Below, one piece after another: positions 8,725 to 16,834 of a stretch of DNA of 36,645 bases. The translations under genes and the position numbers were made by a program. This DNA comes from a virus. The notes beneath the pieces were generated by a model. The model made no database searches. It saw nothing but the letters and a program-made list of their open reading frames with translations, and was not told the origin of the DNA. Positions within the stretch are counted from its first letter, which is position 1. The number at the start of each line of letters is the position of its first letter. The stretch covers positions 1 through 36,645 of IMG/VR virus record IMGVR_UViG_3300014868_000005. One strand, 5' to 3'.

Positions 8725-9923
8725 TATGGCATCCTCCAAGCTTTAACTCTTGCCTGTAGCCAATTTATATTAATTAGATTATCTCTAACTCTAAATCTGA
8801 TAAAATCTGCACTAGAGTTTTGAATTAACATGGGCTTCTGAAAAGTTAATTCTCCCATATAGTTATCTTGATCGTTTAACCATCCTGTGCCCGATGAAGG
8901 ATAAAAACATTTAATAAAAGATAAAGAAATATCTAGGTTATCCTGAATATTGGTTATTTCGTACAATACGCCTTTACTTTGTACTTCTAAAACTAATCCG
9001 TTGGTTAAGGCCGCACCCAATGAACCAAATTCATTAAAATCCGGGCTTGCGCCGTCTCCAATAGCCAGACTTACTGATTCAATAAACCATGTTTCACTGG
9101 CGGCAGGCACAAAGGAAAAAATTTGTGGAGTTACGGCACCATTAACATTTAGAGTTTTAACTCCGGTCCCGTCTAATCGTAAATTTACTATTTTATATAT
9201 TAAATCATTTAGCGGCGCTGCGTTAACCTTACTATGCGCTTCACCTGCCGTTGTAACTAGTAATGTATCTGTTCCATCGCCAATTTTTACTTGGTCTTGT
9301 GTATGGTTTAAATTTCTGATATCTAAGTCTGTTGCCGAAACCGGAATAGGATTACCTAGATCATTTGTTATCTCAACGGCTCCGCCAGAAATAGTTACAG
9401 TAATATCTTCAAGTGCTGCTAATGTGGGAGCGTCTAGCGCAACAATTGAACCGCTTACATCTACCGAGTCCGATGCAAAGTCTAAATCTCTAATATCTAA
9501 ATCAAGTGCAGATACAATTAAAGGCGCAGTAAGTTTGCTATCAATAGAGGTTAAACTAACATTTGCGTCACTTAATTCATCTGATATAACACCAAGGTCT
9601 GCATTATTTTGTGCTGCGAATGTATCAATAGAATCTTGAACATTAGTTAGGTTATCGTTAATTTCATCTAACTTGGTATGTGTATCGGCGTCGCTAGTTG
9701 GAATAGGGTTTCCGACATCATTCTTTACTTCAACTTCATTAGAAACAGTAACAGTGCCATCAAAATTTATATTCTCAAGCGCGTCAATAACTTCATCAAG
9801 TTTAACCTCGACGCCTGGGTCAGTAACAGCAACAAACCGTTCATCTGTGGTTTCATCTCTACGAAACTTCTTATATTCATTATCAAGGGTTGTACCTTGA
9901 CCCGTTAAAGGAATCTTAGCCAT
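8724..9923 (-). CDS. Fibre-like or decoration virion protein with internal repeats
   Basis: 399 aa. Residues about 45-220 carry degenerate repeats. VEVKNDVGNPIP and VEITNDLGNPIP are two copies of one module; SALDLDIRDLDFASDSVDVSG and SATDLDIRNLNHTQDQVKIG are two copies of another. The NDxGNPIPVS motif recurs in minor structural and fibre proteins of many phages, usually as trimeric beta-structure. Residues 230-399 form a non-repeated C-terminal domain (ASETWFIESVSLAIGDG). The protein is likely exposed on the virion, as a head fibre or collar protein given its position after the capsid gene. Receptor binding is possible but unproven. Confidence 0.7.
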   Translation of the reverse strand: MAKIPLTGQGTTLDNEYKKFRRDETTDERFVAVTDPGVEVKLDEVIDALENINFDGTVTVSNEVEVKNDVGNPIPTSDADTHTKLDEINDNLTNVQDSIDTFAAQNNADLGVISDELSDANVSLTSIDSKLTAPLIVSALDLDIRDLDFASDSVDVSGSIVALDAPTLAALEDITVTISGGAVEITNDLGNPIPVSATDLDIRNLNHTQDQVKIGDGTDTLLVTTAGEAHSKVNAAPLNDLIYKIVNLRLDGTGVKTLNVNGAVTPQIFSFVPAASETWFIESVSLAIGDGASPDFNEFGSLGAALTNGLVLEVQSKGVLYEITNIQDNLDISLSFIKCFYPSSGTGWLNDQDNYMGELTFQKPMLIQNSSADFIRFRVRDNLININWLQARVKAWRMP

Positions 9924-10113
9924 TTGCTACCCTCTCGTTCCATTCAGCAAGTGGAACTTTAAACCAGCAAATGAATTTACCATTCTTTAATTGAGAGAAA
10001 TCAAAAAAATCTAACGTCATACCCCAATTCGTCTGAGCAGCTATCGTAAGGATAGATAGTTCCTCGGGCGTATCGGCCTGTAGTGACAATGTTATATATT
10101 TTCTCTCGTTCAT
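9916..10113 (-). CDS. Small protein after capsid gene, unknown
   Basis: 65 aa (MNERKYITLSLQADTPEELSI). It lies just after the capsid terminator hairpin and overlaps the fibre-like gene start by 8 bases, which places the next gene's ribosome binding sequence (GAGAGGG) inside it. It is compact alpha/beta with a Trp-rich end (CWFKVPLAEWNERV). No family recognised. It could be a small decoration or regulatory protein. Confidence 0.6.
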   Translation of the reverse strand: MNERKYITLSLQADTPEELSILTIAAQTNWGMTLDFFDFSQLKNGKFICWFKVPLAEWNERVANG

Positions 10114-10133
10114 AGTTTACCTAAAGAAGACCA

Positions 10134-10149
10134 AGGGGCCGAAGCCCCT
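10134..10149 (-). terminator. Hairpin with UUCG tetraloop after major capsid gene
   Basis: The leftward transcript folds into a six-base stem AGGGGC/GCCCCT closed by an extra-stable UUCG tetraloop, 15 bases after the capsid stop. It is followed by TTGGTCTTCTTTAG, a moderately U-rich tail. This is a good candidate for a partial terminator or 3' stabiliser that separates abundant capsid mRNA from the genes downstream. Confidence 0.7.
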
Positions 10150-10164
10150 CAGTGAATTAAACTA

Positions 10165-11049
10165 TTATAGCTCGAATTTAACGCCGTAAGCGCCGCCATC
10201 CATAAGTGTTAATCCCCAGCCTACTGCGAAAGAGTAGTCAGTGGCACGAATAGTAACGTCTGCGCGTTGAGTTTCATAGTCAAGTGCTTTTTGCATTGCA
10301 GTATTAACGCAATGTTTATGCACAGCATACGACTCATCGTCAGCAAGAAGAGTAGATTTAATTACGGTAAATCCATAAATGCGTCCAACTTCTCCGTTAA
10401 GAAGTGCTTCTCTTGAACCATATTGGTCTGCATTAACAAAGTTATCCATTTTGATGATAGCTTTTTCTTGTGCAGGAGAGATAATAAGAAAACGATTCAT
10501 TGAAGAAACATATTGTTTATCCAAGATCAAACGCGCTTGAGCGATATTTGAAAGACTGATTGTTGCAGTCAATGCAGGAATATCGGCATCTGCGGGACCG
10601 TCATAAGTTACCGCTTGAGTAAGGGTAGCATAGACTACACGAACAGATTCGTCCATGTAACGAGCCATATCTTTACCAGCTTGTGCTGCAAATTCAGAGA
10701 TAAGATTAACTCTGTTTTGAGCAACAACTCTATCGGGCAAACGATAAGACAAGTTTTTCCATTGGTTAAGGTTGATAATGTCAACATCTAATGTTACAGT
10801 TTTAAGTGCAACGGGTGTTTCACCATCAGGATTTTGAGTATCAGGGTCACCAAAACGACGGAAACCTGCGCTATCAGTAGCGTGGAAACGTGGTAATTCA
10901 AGTGATTTGATACCGGGTTGTAAAAGATTAGAACGATCTTCGGTAGTGTTCATTAGAACCGTATTAGCTAAACGGTTTTCCTCAACAATACTTGCAATGA
11001 GTTCCATCTCAGTTACGCCGACATTAGCGGCGGATGTAATTGCAGCCAT
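10165..11049 (-). CDS. Major capsid protein (HK97-fold type)
   Basis: 294 aa, encoded directly after the scaffold-like gene and followed by a strong hairpin, as expected for the most abundant virion protein. The arrangement resembles HK97-fold coat proteins: an N-terminal helix (VTEMELIASIVEENRLANTV); a beta-rich E-loop-like region with SLELPRFHATDSAGFRRFG; a long spine-helix candidate (RVNLISEFAAQAGKDMARYM); and a C-terminal P-domain (NTAMQKALDYETQRADVTIR, AVGWGLTLMDGGAYGVK). No protease or long cleavable delta domain is fused, matching a separate scaffold. The fold is inferred from pattern and gene order. Confidence 0.88.
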   Translation of the reverse strand: MAAITSAANVGVTEMELIASIVEENRLANTVLMNTTEDRSNLLQPGIKSLELPRFHATDSAGFRRFGDPDTQNPDGETPVALKTVTLDVDIINLNQWKNLSYRLPDRVVAQNRVNLISEFAAQAGKDMARYMDESVRVVYATLTQAVTYDGPADADIPALTATISLSNIAQARLILDKQYVSSMNRFLIISPAQEKAIIKMDNFVNADQYGSREALLNGEVGRIYGFTVIKSTLLADDESYAVHKHCVNTAMQKALDYETQRADVTIRATDYSFAVGWGLTLMDGGAYGVKFEL

Positions 11050-11059
11050 TTATAAACTC

Positions 11060-11656
11060 CTATTGTTTATTTGCGTGTATTTGCTTAAGCAGAGCAACCT
11101 TCTCATCATGAGTCATTTGATTGATCGGCTTTGGGTTAAAGTTGTCTAAATTAGACGGGGAATGTCCTGTAATATTAGCGTTATCTGATTTTGGTATCAA
11201 TTGGCCGTGCTCTTTTCTAAACTGGTTCGCTACACTAAGTACCGAATCAGCGTCAATTGCTCCATGTTCATTTACCGTAATAGCATCAAGATTTGCGAAC
11301 GTGAGGTACTCATCCTTAATTTTTCCTCCGAGTTCACTTTTAAGCGCGGACATTTTTACAGAACGCATATAGCGATTCTTTTCTTGTTCGGCTCTTTGTT
11401 TCTCCTGTTCTGATTCAGCTTTAGTTTTCTGATAGAGTTCTTTCCATTGTTCTTGCTTCTGCATTTCAGCCTCTTCTTGAAGCTTAAGTTGGGCTTGCAA
11501 CTCATTTAAAGATGCCTCCAACTCTTTGCGTCTTGCTTTCTCTTTATGCATATCACGAGTAACCTCTTCATACGCTCTAACAGGAACTACTTTTTTGTCG
11601 TCAGAAACATTCTGATCGTCCACGGCACTACCGTTATTTTCTTTATTTTCTGGCAT
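11060..11656 (-). CDS. Capsid scaffold protein
   Basis: 198 aa, highly charged. Residues about 30-105 are a continuous coiled coil rich in Glu, Lys and Gln (EKARRKELEASLNELQAQLK and on). A globular helical part (MSALKSELGGKIKDEYLTFA) and a short basic C-terminal helix (NQMTHDEKVALLKQIHANKQ) follow, the latter like coat-binding tails of scaffolds. It is encoded ten bases before the capsid gene. It should guide procapsid assembly and leave before DNA packaging. The call rests on coiled-coil architecture plus location and is solid for phage genomes. Confidence 0.88.
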   Translation of the reverse strand: MPENKENNGSAVDDQNVSDDKKVVPVRAYEEVTRDMHKEKARRKELEASLNELQAQLKLQEEAEMQKQEQWKELYQKTKAESEQEKQRAEQEKNRYMRSVKMSALKSELGGKIKDEYLTFANLDAITVNEHGAIDADSVLSVANQFRKEHGQLIPKSDNANITGHSPSNLDNFNPKPINQMTHDEKVALLKQIHANKQ

Positions 11657-11671
11657 ATTTTCTCCCGGCTA

Positions 11672-12136
11672 CTAGCCTTTCTTTATACCTTTATTTAATC
11701 TTTCTTCAACTATATCTGTTATATCTTTAATTTCTCTGCGGCTAAGATTCATAAACTTACGATCTTTTTCCGCATTGTATCTGGCCTTTTTTTCATTGGC
11801 TTCACCGCTTACGAAGATACGCGCTTCATTATTGCTAGTAACTTCAAAATCTACCGAGTCGATCATTGCCCCGGTTTTAGTGAGGTTCGATTTATTTGGT
11901 GTCGTCTCTGGATGTAGTTCGCCTTTGGCCTTTAATCTTTTACGCTCTTTTTTATATGTATCACTAAGAGGTTTTAATTTCTTGGCGGGTGCGCCTTCTT
12001 TGTCAACTCCATAACCTCTACGAGTTCTGGCCTTCACATTAGTCTGAACAGCTTTAGCAATATCAGTCATTAAGTCACGATTAATTGCTTCGGGTAATAG
12101 ACGATTAAGTTTTTTTTGTAAATCTTTAATTGTCAT
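11672..12136 (-). CDS. Virion morphogenesis (gpG/neck)-like protein
   Basis: 154 aa, basic. The middle carries the pattern of Mu gpG-like and other phage virion morphogenesis proteins: TRRGYGVDKEGAPAKKLKPLSDTYKK, then LTKTGAMIDSVDFEV, then a C-terminal RKFMNLSRREIKDITDIVEE helix. These proteins act in head completion or head-tail joining (neck or tail completion). It overlaps the upstream, similarly built 131-aa protein by 11 bases, so the pair may be diverged duplicates or two connector components. Its position between portal and scaffold is somewhat early for a connector. Confidence 0.68.
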   Translation of the reverse strand: MTIKDLQKKLNRLLPEAINRDLMTDIAKAVQTNVKARTRRGYGVDKEGAPAKKLKPLSDTYKKERKRLKAKGELHPETTPNKSNLTKTGAMIDSVDFEVTSNNEARIFVSGEANEKKARYNAEKDRKFMNLSRREIKDITDIVEERLNKGIKKG

Positions 12137-12521
12137 ATCTACTCAATATTAGGTCAAGGTCTGTTTGGCTTATGCCAACAAAGTTCCTGATAGGCTGTTT
12201 ACCTAACTTCTGCCCAGTTGGTCTTTGTATCCATGATGCCTTATCATTTGACTCGGGGTCTATAAATCCAATGGTAATAAATCCTACGCCGTGAGAAAGT
12301 ACCTCTAGGTCGGCCATCATATTACCGCTAAATCTCAAATCCACAGGTTGACCAGATTTTTCATAAGACGGCGCATATTCTCGAAACAAGTTTCCATTTA
12401 CGTCCAGCCCATTCTGCGTTCTTTGTCTTATCAACCTAACTATATCTTCGCCAATTTTTTGTCTCTGTAATACATTATATTTATCTGGGATGCGTATTAT
12501 CTTATTCTGGGAGGGTTCCAT
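12126..12521 (-). CDS. Second virion morphogenesis-like protein
   Basis: 131 aa. Its layout parallels the next gene: a helical N terminus (LQRQKIGEDIVRLIRQRTQNG), the motif GLDVNGNLFREYAPSYEKSG corresponding to GVDKEGAPAKKLKPLSDTYK, then DLRFSGNMMADLEVLSHGVG corresponding to LTKTGAMIDSVDFEVTSNNE, and a C-terminal ISQTDLDLILSRY helix. I infer a shared fold and a head-tail connector or morphogenesis role. It overlaps the portal gene by 20 bases and the next gene by 11, so the three are translationally coupled. Confidence 0.68.
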   Translation of the reverse strand: MEPSQNKIIRIPDKYNVLQRQKIGEDIVRLIRQRTQNGLDVNGNLFREYAPSYEKSGQPVDLRFSGNMMADLEVLSHGVGFITIGFIDPESNDKASWIQRPTGQKLGKQPIRNFVGISQTDLDLILSRYDN

Positions 12522-14040
12522 TGGCGGCCTTCTTTATTAAGTTAGCATCCGATACTCCAGCCTTTTGACGATCAAGTTGTGTAGCTCCAGGAGTCAGTCC
12601 CATTTGCATCATTTCTTTTTTCTCTTTTTTAAGTTCCTCTTCTAACTCTTCAAGTCTGACATCAAGTTGATCTTCAGGTAAGTTAGGGTAGATTTCTTTA
12701 AGTGCTTGTCTCTTAGTAATTAATTTAAGTTCACGAGCAACTTTCATTTTATCGTATTTATCTTTTTCAGATTCGATTGGTTTAATATCGGCGAATTTGA
12801 TAGAAAAGCTTTCAATAAATGCCGGATTAAATTTATCTTTCTTAATTACAATCGCGCCTGTAGACCAGTATGCTTGCATTGTAGAAAGTTTATTCCAAAA
12901 ATCCTTTTCAATCATACGAAATAGTTCTGTTTGTTTTTTACGAATTTCGGTAGTGTCACCTTCGTCGATAATTTTAGAAATACCACTAGATGCATTTGAT
13001 GCTTCAAGTTGACCGATTGCGCCTGACTTTATTCCAACAGTTGACAAGTACGCAGATAATTGAAACTCAATAAGACTTAGAACATTGGATATATCAGTCT
13101 CAGGTTTAATAACTCCGATATCAGGTGTGCCTCCATCTGGAGTAGTATCACCGAGATCAACAATAGCGTCTGGGTTAATATCTGGATTTTGAAGTTGTAC
13201 GTTACGCGTCCATATAACTGAGTGACTCATAAATTGGGCGGAGAAGTTAAGATCAGTTAAAAGTTTAGGAACAAGAATACCTAGGTCATATCCGGTTTGA
13301 TTTGGGAAAGGAACTAGTTCGGTGAAAGACCGATTAATATAAACAAAAGGTATTACCCCAAATGGGTTAACCGTTGAGGTAGCTCCCATTTTAGCCATTA
13401 GATCAGAGCGAACTGCGCCGCTAGAATCAATAACCATAAATTCATCGTCGCTATACAACGCGAATAAATCTACCATTGTAACTTGATCGGGCTTCGGGTC
13501 TCGGTAGCCCATATTATCAGCAACGGCCTCTTGTCTTTGGGTTTCTTGTCCCAAGAGTTTAATAAATACGGTCATTTGATTTGGACTTGTGATGCTATCA
13601 GAAAACGGTAAGAATTGGTGAGCATTTAACAATTTAAGTTTCTGTACTCCCTCCTCTTGATAGATTTCTAATGCACAACGATTATTATAATTAAACGAAC
13701 GATTGGCTTCAGCCATATATGCATTTAGCGATAACGAATCAGTAAATTCGGTAATCAATTCTTGGTCTTTTTCGGAGAACCTAATAGGGGCCTCTGCGTA
13801 AACCTTAGATAATTTGTCAGATACCTTTTGAACTACGTTAATACTGGGGATGCGCTCAACCGCGCGTTTATAGGCAGACGGAGATAACATCTCATTTTTA
13901 AGTGATGCCTCAACCGCTTCACGAACTTGGCCTTCATGTAATTTGTACATCTTTAGCTCAAATTGCATTTGACCCCAATAATTGCGATAATGTGCAAGGA
14001 TATCAGGTATTAATTGAACTAAAGGTTTAGTTGTTTTCAT
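12502..14040 (-). CDS. Portal protein
   Basis: 512 aa, the expected size for an SPP1 gp6-like portal. It follows the terminase large subunit. It has the familiar portal course: an N-terminal helical clip/wing part (VVQKVSDKLSKVYAEAPIRF), a beta-rich middle (FMVIDSSGAVRSDLMAKMG, NPFGVIPFVYINRSF), and a stem/crown region with QLSAYLSTVGIKSGAIG and the ASSGISKIIDEG segment. A long charged C-terminal helix follows (PEDQLDVRLEELEEELKKEK). It forms the dodecameric DNA channel at one capsid vertex. A copy of GACTATACTA plus TATAAT lies 15-25 bases before the ATG. Confidence 0.9.
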   Translation of the reverse strand: MKTTKPLVQLIPDILAHYRNYWGQMQFELKMYKLHEGQVREAVEASLKNEMLSPSAYKRAVERIPSINVVQKVSDKLSKVYAEAPIRFSEKDQELITEFTDSLSLNAYMAEANRSFNYNNRCALEIYQEEGVQKLKLLNAHQFLPFSDSITSPNQMTVFIKLLGQETQRQEAVADNMGYRDPKPDQVTMVDLFALYSDDEFMVIDSSGAVRSDLMAKMGATSTVNPFGVIPFVYINRSFTELVPFPNQTGYDLGILVPKLLTDLNFSAQFMSHSVIWTRNVQLQNPDINPDAIVDLGDTTPDGGTPDIGVIKPETDISNVLSLIEFQLSAYLSTVGIKSGAIGQLEASNASSGISKIIDEGDTTEIRKKQTELFRMIEKDFWNKLSTMQAYWSTGAIVIKKDKFNPAFIESFSIKFADIKPIESEKDKYDKMKVARELKLITKRQALKEIYPNLPEDQLDVRLEELEEELKKEKKEMMQMGLTPGATQLDRQKAGVSDANLIKKAANGTLPE

Positions 14041-14045
14041 AGAGG

Positions 14046-14065
14046 TCCTTGATTATAGTATAGTC
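14046..14065 (-). promoter_or_regulatory. Candidate promoter element before portal gene
   Basis: Reading leftward, GACTATACTATAATC lies in the 36-base gap before the portal gene. It contains overlapping -10-like hexamers TATACT and TATAAT, and the same 11-mer GACTATACTAT found in both arms of the inverted repeat before the terminase and amidase genes. A TTAAAC 17 bases upstream of TATAAT is a poor -35. It may depend on a phage-modified polymerase or be only a weak promoter. Confidence 0.4.
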
Positions 14066-14076
14066 TGATCGTGCGT

Positions 14077-15270
14077 TTAAGGGTTGTATATACGACCAGA
14101 GCGTCTAGGTTTTTGAAGAGGGTTGACTTTCCACGCAACATAACCCGTAGCGTCAGAAATATGACTTAGCATCGGGTCTTCGTTATCATAAGTTAATTGT
14201 TCTAAATCCTTAATAAGATTAACGCATCTAGGATGAATTTTAATGTAGCCTCGATCAAAAAGTCGGTTTAAGTTATTGTATCTATCCTTGACAGGCGGAT
14301 TGGTAAACTTAACTACTTCTAAATTTGCCCTGCGGAGGATTTCATGATCGGTTTGATTTGACGAGGTTCTGCGTCTATTCCCGGTCTCGTCTGCCACGAT
14401 TTGTACATAGCGAGCCGGATAGCGTCTGATTATCTCTTTGGCCGCAGCGAAGGTATTACTGTTTTCCAGATATAGTTCATCTACTATATATAACATTTCG
14501 CCACGCTTTGCCACAAAAACGCCACATAATGGGTGTACGTTGAAATCTAGCCCAACAAAAAGCATATCTCGATCAGTAAGTTCAATATTTTTAACGTGTT
14601 TCTTACGATCAAAGGCATAATATACCTGACCTGAGTTCAAATTAATAAACTGGCCACTAAGTTCTTGAGCGGCCATCTTACTGTCATATTGCTGTTCAAG
14701 TTGTGTCACATAGGTATCAGGTAGGTTTGCCGCGTTATCCGATGTTGCTGAATATATAACTTTTTTATAGTCGGCGGGCTTTTCAATGAAATATTCATAT
14801 AGCCAATTAAACCCGTTCGGGGTTGTAGTGAAACGTATTTGACATGGGCCTTTTTTATCCCGTACGCGAGCAGCGCCTTTGTCAAACGCCAATTGACTAT
14901 AAAAAGATGCTTCGTCTGGCCACCACCATCCTACCGTGGGTCCAGCTAAGTTTTCTGGTTTTTTCATTGTATAACAAAGGATTTCAGAATTACCAATAAA
15001 AATTTTATTTTGATTTAATAAATGTCTATAAGGAATTTTTAATGTATCGCATAATCCAAAGAGTTCCGCTAGTGTCGCCTTTTGTAACTGCGAATGGGTA
15101 TTTGCTGTAATTAATCCTCTACAATCTGGATATTGTTGGGCCATCATTATTGCCCATAATGCACCACTAAATGTTTTTCCCGAGCCGACTCCTCCACAGA
15201 ATAATACGTGCGGTTCTTTCGCAAATATAAATTCATATTGGCTATCGGATAATTGTATATTACTCTCCAC
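14077..15270 (-). CDS. terL: Terminase large subunit
   Basis: 397 aa DNA-packaging motor. The ATPase domain shows Walker A GGVGSGKT at 26-33 and a Walker B/catalytic acid segment WWWPDE (D119-E120). The C-terminal RNase H-fold nuclease shows three acids in order: D242 in VGLDFN, D294 in IVADETGNRRRTSS, and D373 in SDATGYVAW. The start is a GTG that overlaps the small-subunit stop by 11 bases. It cuts concatemeric DNA and drives it through the portal. At 397 aa it is at the short end for the family, but all motifs are present. Confidence 0.95.
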   Translation of the reverse strand: MESNIQLSDSQYEFIFAKEPHVLFCGGVGSGKTFSGALWAIMMAQQYPDCRGLITANTHSQLQKATLAELFGLCDTLKIPYRHLLNQNKIFIGNSEILCYTMKKPENLAGPTVGWWWPDEASFYSQLAFDKGAARVRDKKGPCQIRFTTTPNGFNWLYEYFIEKPADYKKVIYSATSDNAANLPDTYVTQLEQQYDSKMAAQELSGQFINLNSGQVYYAFDRKKHVKNIELTDRDMLFVGLDFNVHPLCGVFVAKRGEMLYIVDELYLENSNTFAAAKEIIRRYPARYVQIVADETGNRRRTSSNQTDHEILRRANLEVVKFTNPPVKDRYNNLNRLFDRGYIKIHPRCVNLIKDLEQLTYDNEDPMLSHISDATGYVAWKVNPLQKPRRSGRIYNP

Positions 15271-15667
15271 CGACTACCTTCAATGGGTCACGTTTACTAA
15301 TATTAATAAACTTCGGCATTTCGGATTCGTTAATGGTTTCTTTTTCGTGATATACAGAATTTAATTTATGTATTTCTTTTTGGATTTCAAGTGCGATCTT
15401 TAGATTGCCTTTGGTCATCGCTTCATTGTACATGAACTCTAACCTGTCGGCGTATTTATTTCGCATCTTCTGAGTTTCTTCTGGGGCGCGTTCTTGCCAC
15501 TCTTTGCTGATTCTTAGGAGGTCCTCTTGAATAGCTCTTTTTGTGGTTTTCCACTTCTCAGACATCATATCAACTATCTCTCCGGTATTATGACCAGATA
15601 AGATAAGTTGTTGAATTTCTTCGCGTCTTTTAATTAGCTCGGCACGGCCTGCTCTATTTCTGGACAT
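15260..15667 (-). CDS. Terminase small subunit
   Basis: 135 aa. The N-terminal part (IQQLILSGHNTGEIVDMMSEKWKT with TKRAIQEDLLRI following) reads as a helix-turn-helix DNA-binding domain. A helical oligomerisation region follows (QKMRNKYADRLEFMYNEAMT) and an acidic/basic C-terminal tail. It lies immediately before, and overlaps, the large subunit. It should recognise the packaging site and regulate the motor. A strong GGAGGG ribosome site precedes the ATG. Confidence 0.82.
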   Translation of the reverse strand: MSRNRAGRAELIKRREEIQQLILSGHNTGEIVDMMSEKWKTTKRAIQEDLLRISKEWQERAPEETQKMRNKYADRLEFMYNEAMTKGNLKIALEIQKEIHKLNSVYHEKETINESEMPKFINISKRDPLKVVGGE

Positions 15668-15687
15668 ACTATGCCCTCCATGTACAC

Positions 15688-15718
15688 ATAGTATAGTCGC
15701 GCAGAATGACTATACTAT
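15688..15718. promoter_or_regulatory. Inverted repeat with mirrored -10-like elements (divergent control site)
   Basis: A perfect 11-base inverted repeat, ATAGTATAGTC and GACTATACTAT, with a 9-base spacer, lies between the leftward terminase gene and the rightward amidase gene. Each arm reads GACTATACTAT outward, toward the gene it faces, so each carries TATACT as a possible -10. The same 11-mer precedes the portal gene. The rightward element would give a transcript starting almost at the amidase ribosome site. Alternatives are an operator or an RNA hairpin; T5 follows it on the + strand. Confidence 0.5.
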
Positions 15719-15731
15719 TTTTGGAGGCATT

Positions 15732-16172
15732 ATGAGAAAGATTGATCTTGTCGTTGTTCATTGTTCCGATTCTCCAGATTATATGGATATTGGATATAAA
15801 GAAATCAAATCTTGGCATACCGATAAACCGCCCAAAGGTAATGGATGGAACGATATCGGATATCACTACATCATTCGTCGTAATGGTGAAATAGAACAAG
15901 GTAGAAAAGATGAAGTTGCTGGCGCACACGCCGCCGGAGTAAATTCTAATTCTATCGGTATCTGTGTTGTCGGAAAAAAGAACTTTAGTCCCGAACAACA
16001 AAAAAGCCTCACTGGTATTATAAACTGGCTTCGAGGTAAATACAATATTCCTATTGACCGAGTTCTTGGTCATTGCGAAGCTGTCACTACTCCCAAGACC
16101 TGTCCTAATATGGATATGAACAAAGTTAGAGCCGAATTAATTTTTATACAACCCGAACCAAAGGTACGATAA
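15732..16172 (+). CDS. N-acetylmuramoyl-L-alanine amidase (T7-lysozyme type endolysin)
   Basis: 146 aa single-domain Amidase_2 enzyme that cleaves the bond between MurNAc and L-Ala in peptidoglycan during lysis. Zinc ligands are visible as H10 (VVVHCSDS), H114 (LGHCEA) and C124 (PKTCPN). The catalytic Tyr and Lys correspond to Y44 (DIGYHYII) and K122, as in T7 lysozyme. There is no signal peptide, so release depends on the holin at 7244. A TTTGGAGG ribosome site precedes the ATG. It begins a short rightward operon and overlaps the next gene as TAATG. Like T7 lysozyme it could also bind an RNA polymerase, but nothing here shows this. Confidence 0.95.
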   Translation: MRKIDLVVVHCSDSPDYMDIGYKEIKSWHTDKPPKGNGWNDIGYHYIIRRNGEIEQGRKDEVAGAHAAGVNSNSIGICVVGKKNFSPEQQKSLTGIINWLRGKYNIPIDRVLGHCEAVTTPKTCPNMDMNKVRAELIFIQPEPKVR

Positions 16173-16834
16173 TGTTACTTTCCCTTATTTTTTCTTTGTT
16201 GGCGGCACAAGAGCCAACTCTTTTGACAACAAAAAATTACTGTACATTAGCTGGCGAAGTTAATAGCGAGTCGATGCAAGAACTAAAATTCTGTCTAATT
16301 GATCAAGATTTAACTAGAGGAAAAAAAACATATCCAATATATTTAGTTGTTGATTCTGGAGGAGGAGAAATCTACTCGGGACTTCGATTTATTGAATTTG
16401 CAAAAACTATAAAAAATCTTGAAACTGTTACAATTTTTGCTGCATCTATGGCAGCAGGTATTGTTGAGGCTCTGCCAGGTAAACGTCATGCAACAGAGAA
16501 CGCAATCTTTATGTTTCATAGAGCTAAGGGTTCATTTCGCGGTCAATTTGAAGATGGCGAAGTTGAACAACAACTTGCTATGTGGAAACAAGTAGTTCGT
16601 AAAATGGAACAAATGAATGCCGATAGAATTGGTATTTCATTAGCTGTATATAAAAATAAAGTTATTAATGAATGGTGGATATACTGGAAAGATTCTGTTA
16701 AACAAAAAGTTTCAGATAAAATGTCAGACTTTGAATGTAGTAATGTTCTTTTACAAGAGCGCCGCACTGTATCTATTGAGACTTTTTTTGGACCAGTGGA
16801 ATTTGAAGAATCTGCCTGTCCGTTAGTGAACTAA
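16172..16834 (+). CDS. Exported ClpP/SppA-fold serine-protease-like protein
   Basis: 220 aa. It begins with a short hydrophobic signal-like segment (MLLSLIFSLLAAQ), then a ClpP-type core: YPIYLVVDSGGGEIYSGLRF, the nucleophile motif FAASMAAG with S92, and the general base in FMFHRAKG with H116. The third ClpP catalytic residue, normally Asp, appears to align with E167 (NEWWIYW), so activity is uncertain. Cysteines at 24, 41, 189 and 216 could form disulphides outside the cytoplasm. Unlike capsid-maturation ClpP proteins it sits with the amidase, which suggests an envelope or lysis role. A second, cytoplasmic ClpP-like gene is at 27145. Confidence 0.75.
   Translation: MLLSLIFSLLAAQEPTLLTTKNYCTLAGEVNSESMQELKFCLIDQDLTRGKKTYPIYLVVDSGGGEIYSGLRFIEFAKTIKNLETVTIFAASMAAGIVEALPGKRHATENAIFMFHRAKGSFRGQFEDGEVEQQLAMWKQVVRKMEQMNADRIGISLAVYKNKVINEWWIYWKDSVKQKVSDKMSDFECSNVLLQERRTVSIETFFGPVEFEESACPLVN

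Noticed and set aside
8950-9639. 229-aa rightward frame
   Set aside because: Long but Ser/Thr/Ala-rich low-complexity translation opposite the repeat-containing fibre-like gene; a shadow of biased codon use.
15669-16073. 134-aa leftward frame opposite the amidase
   Set aside because: It lies entirely opposite a gene with a full zinc amidase active site and shows no domain or ribosome site of its own.
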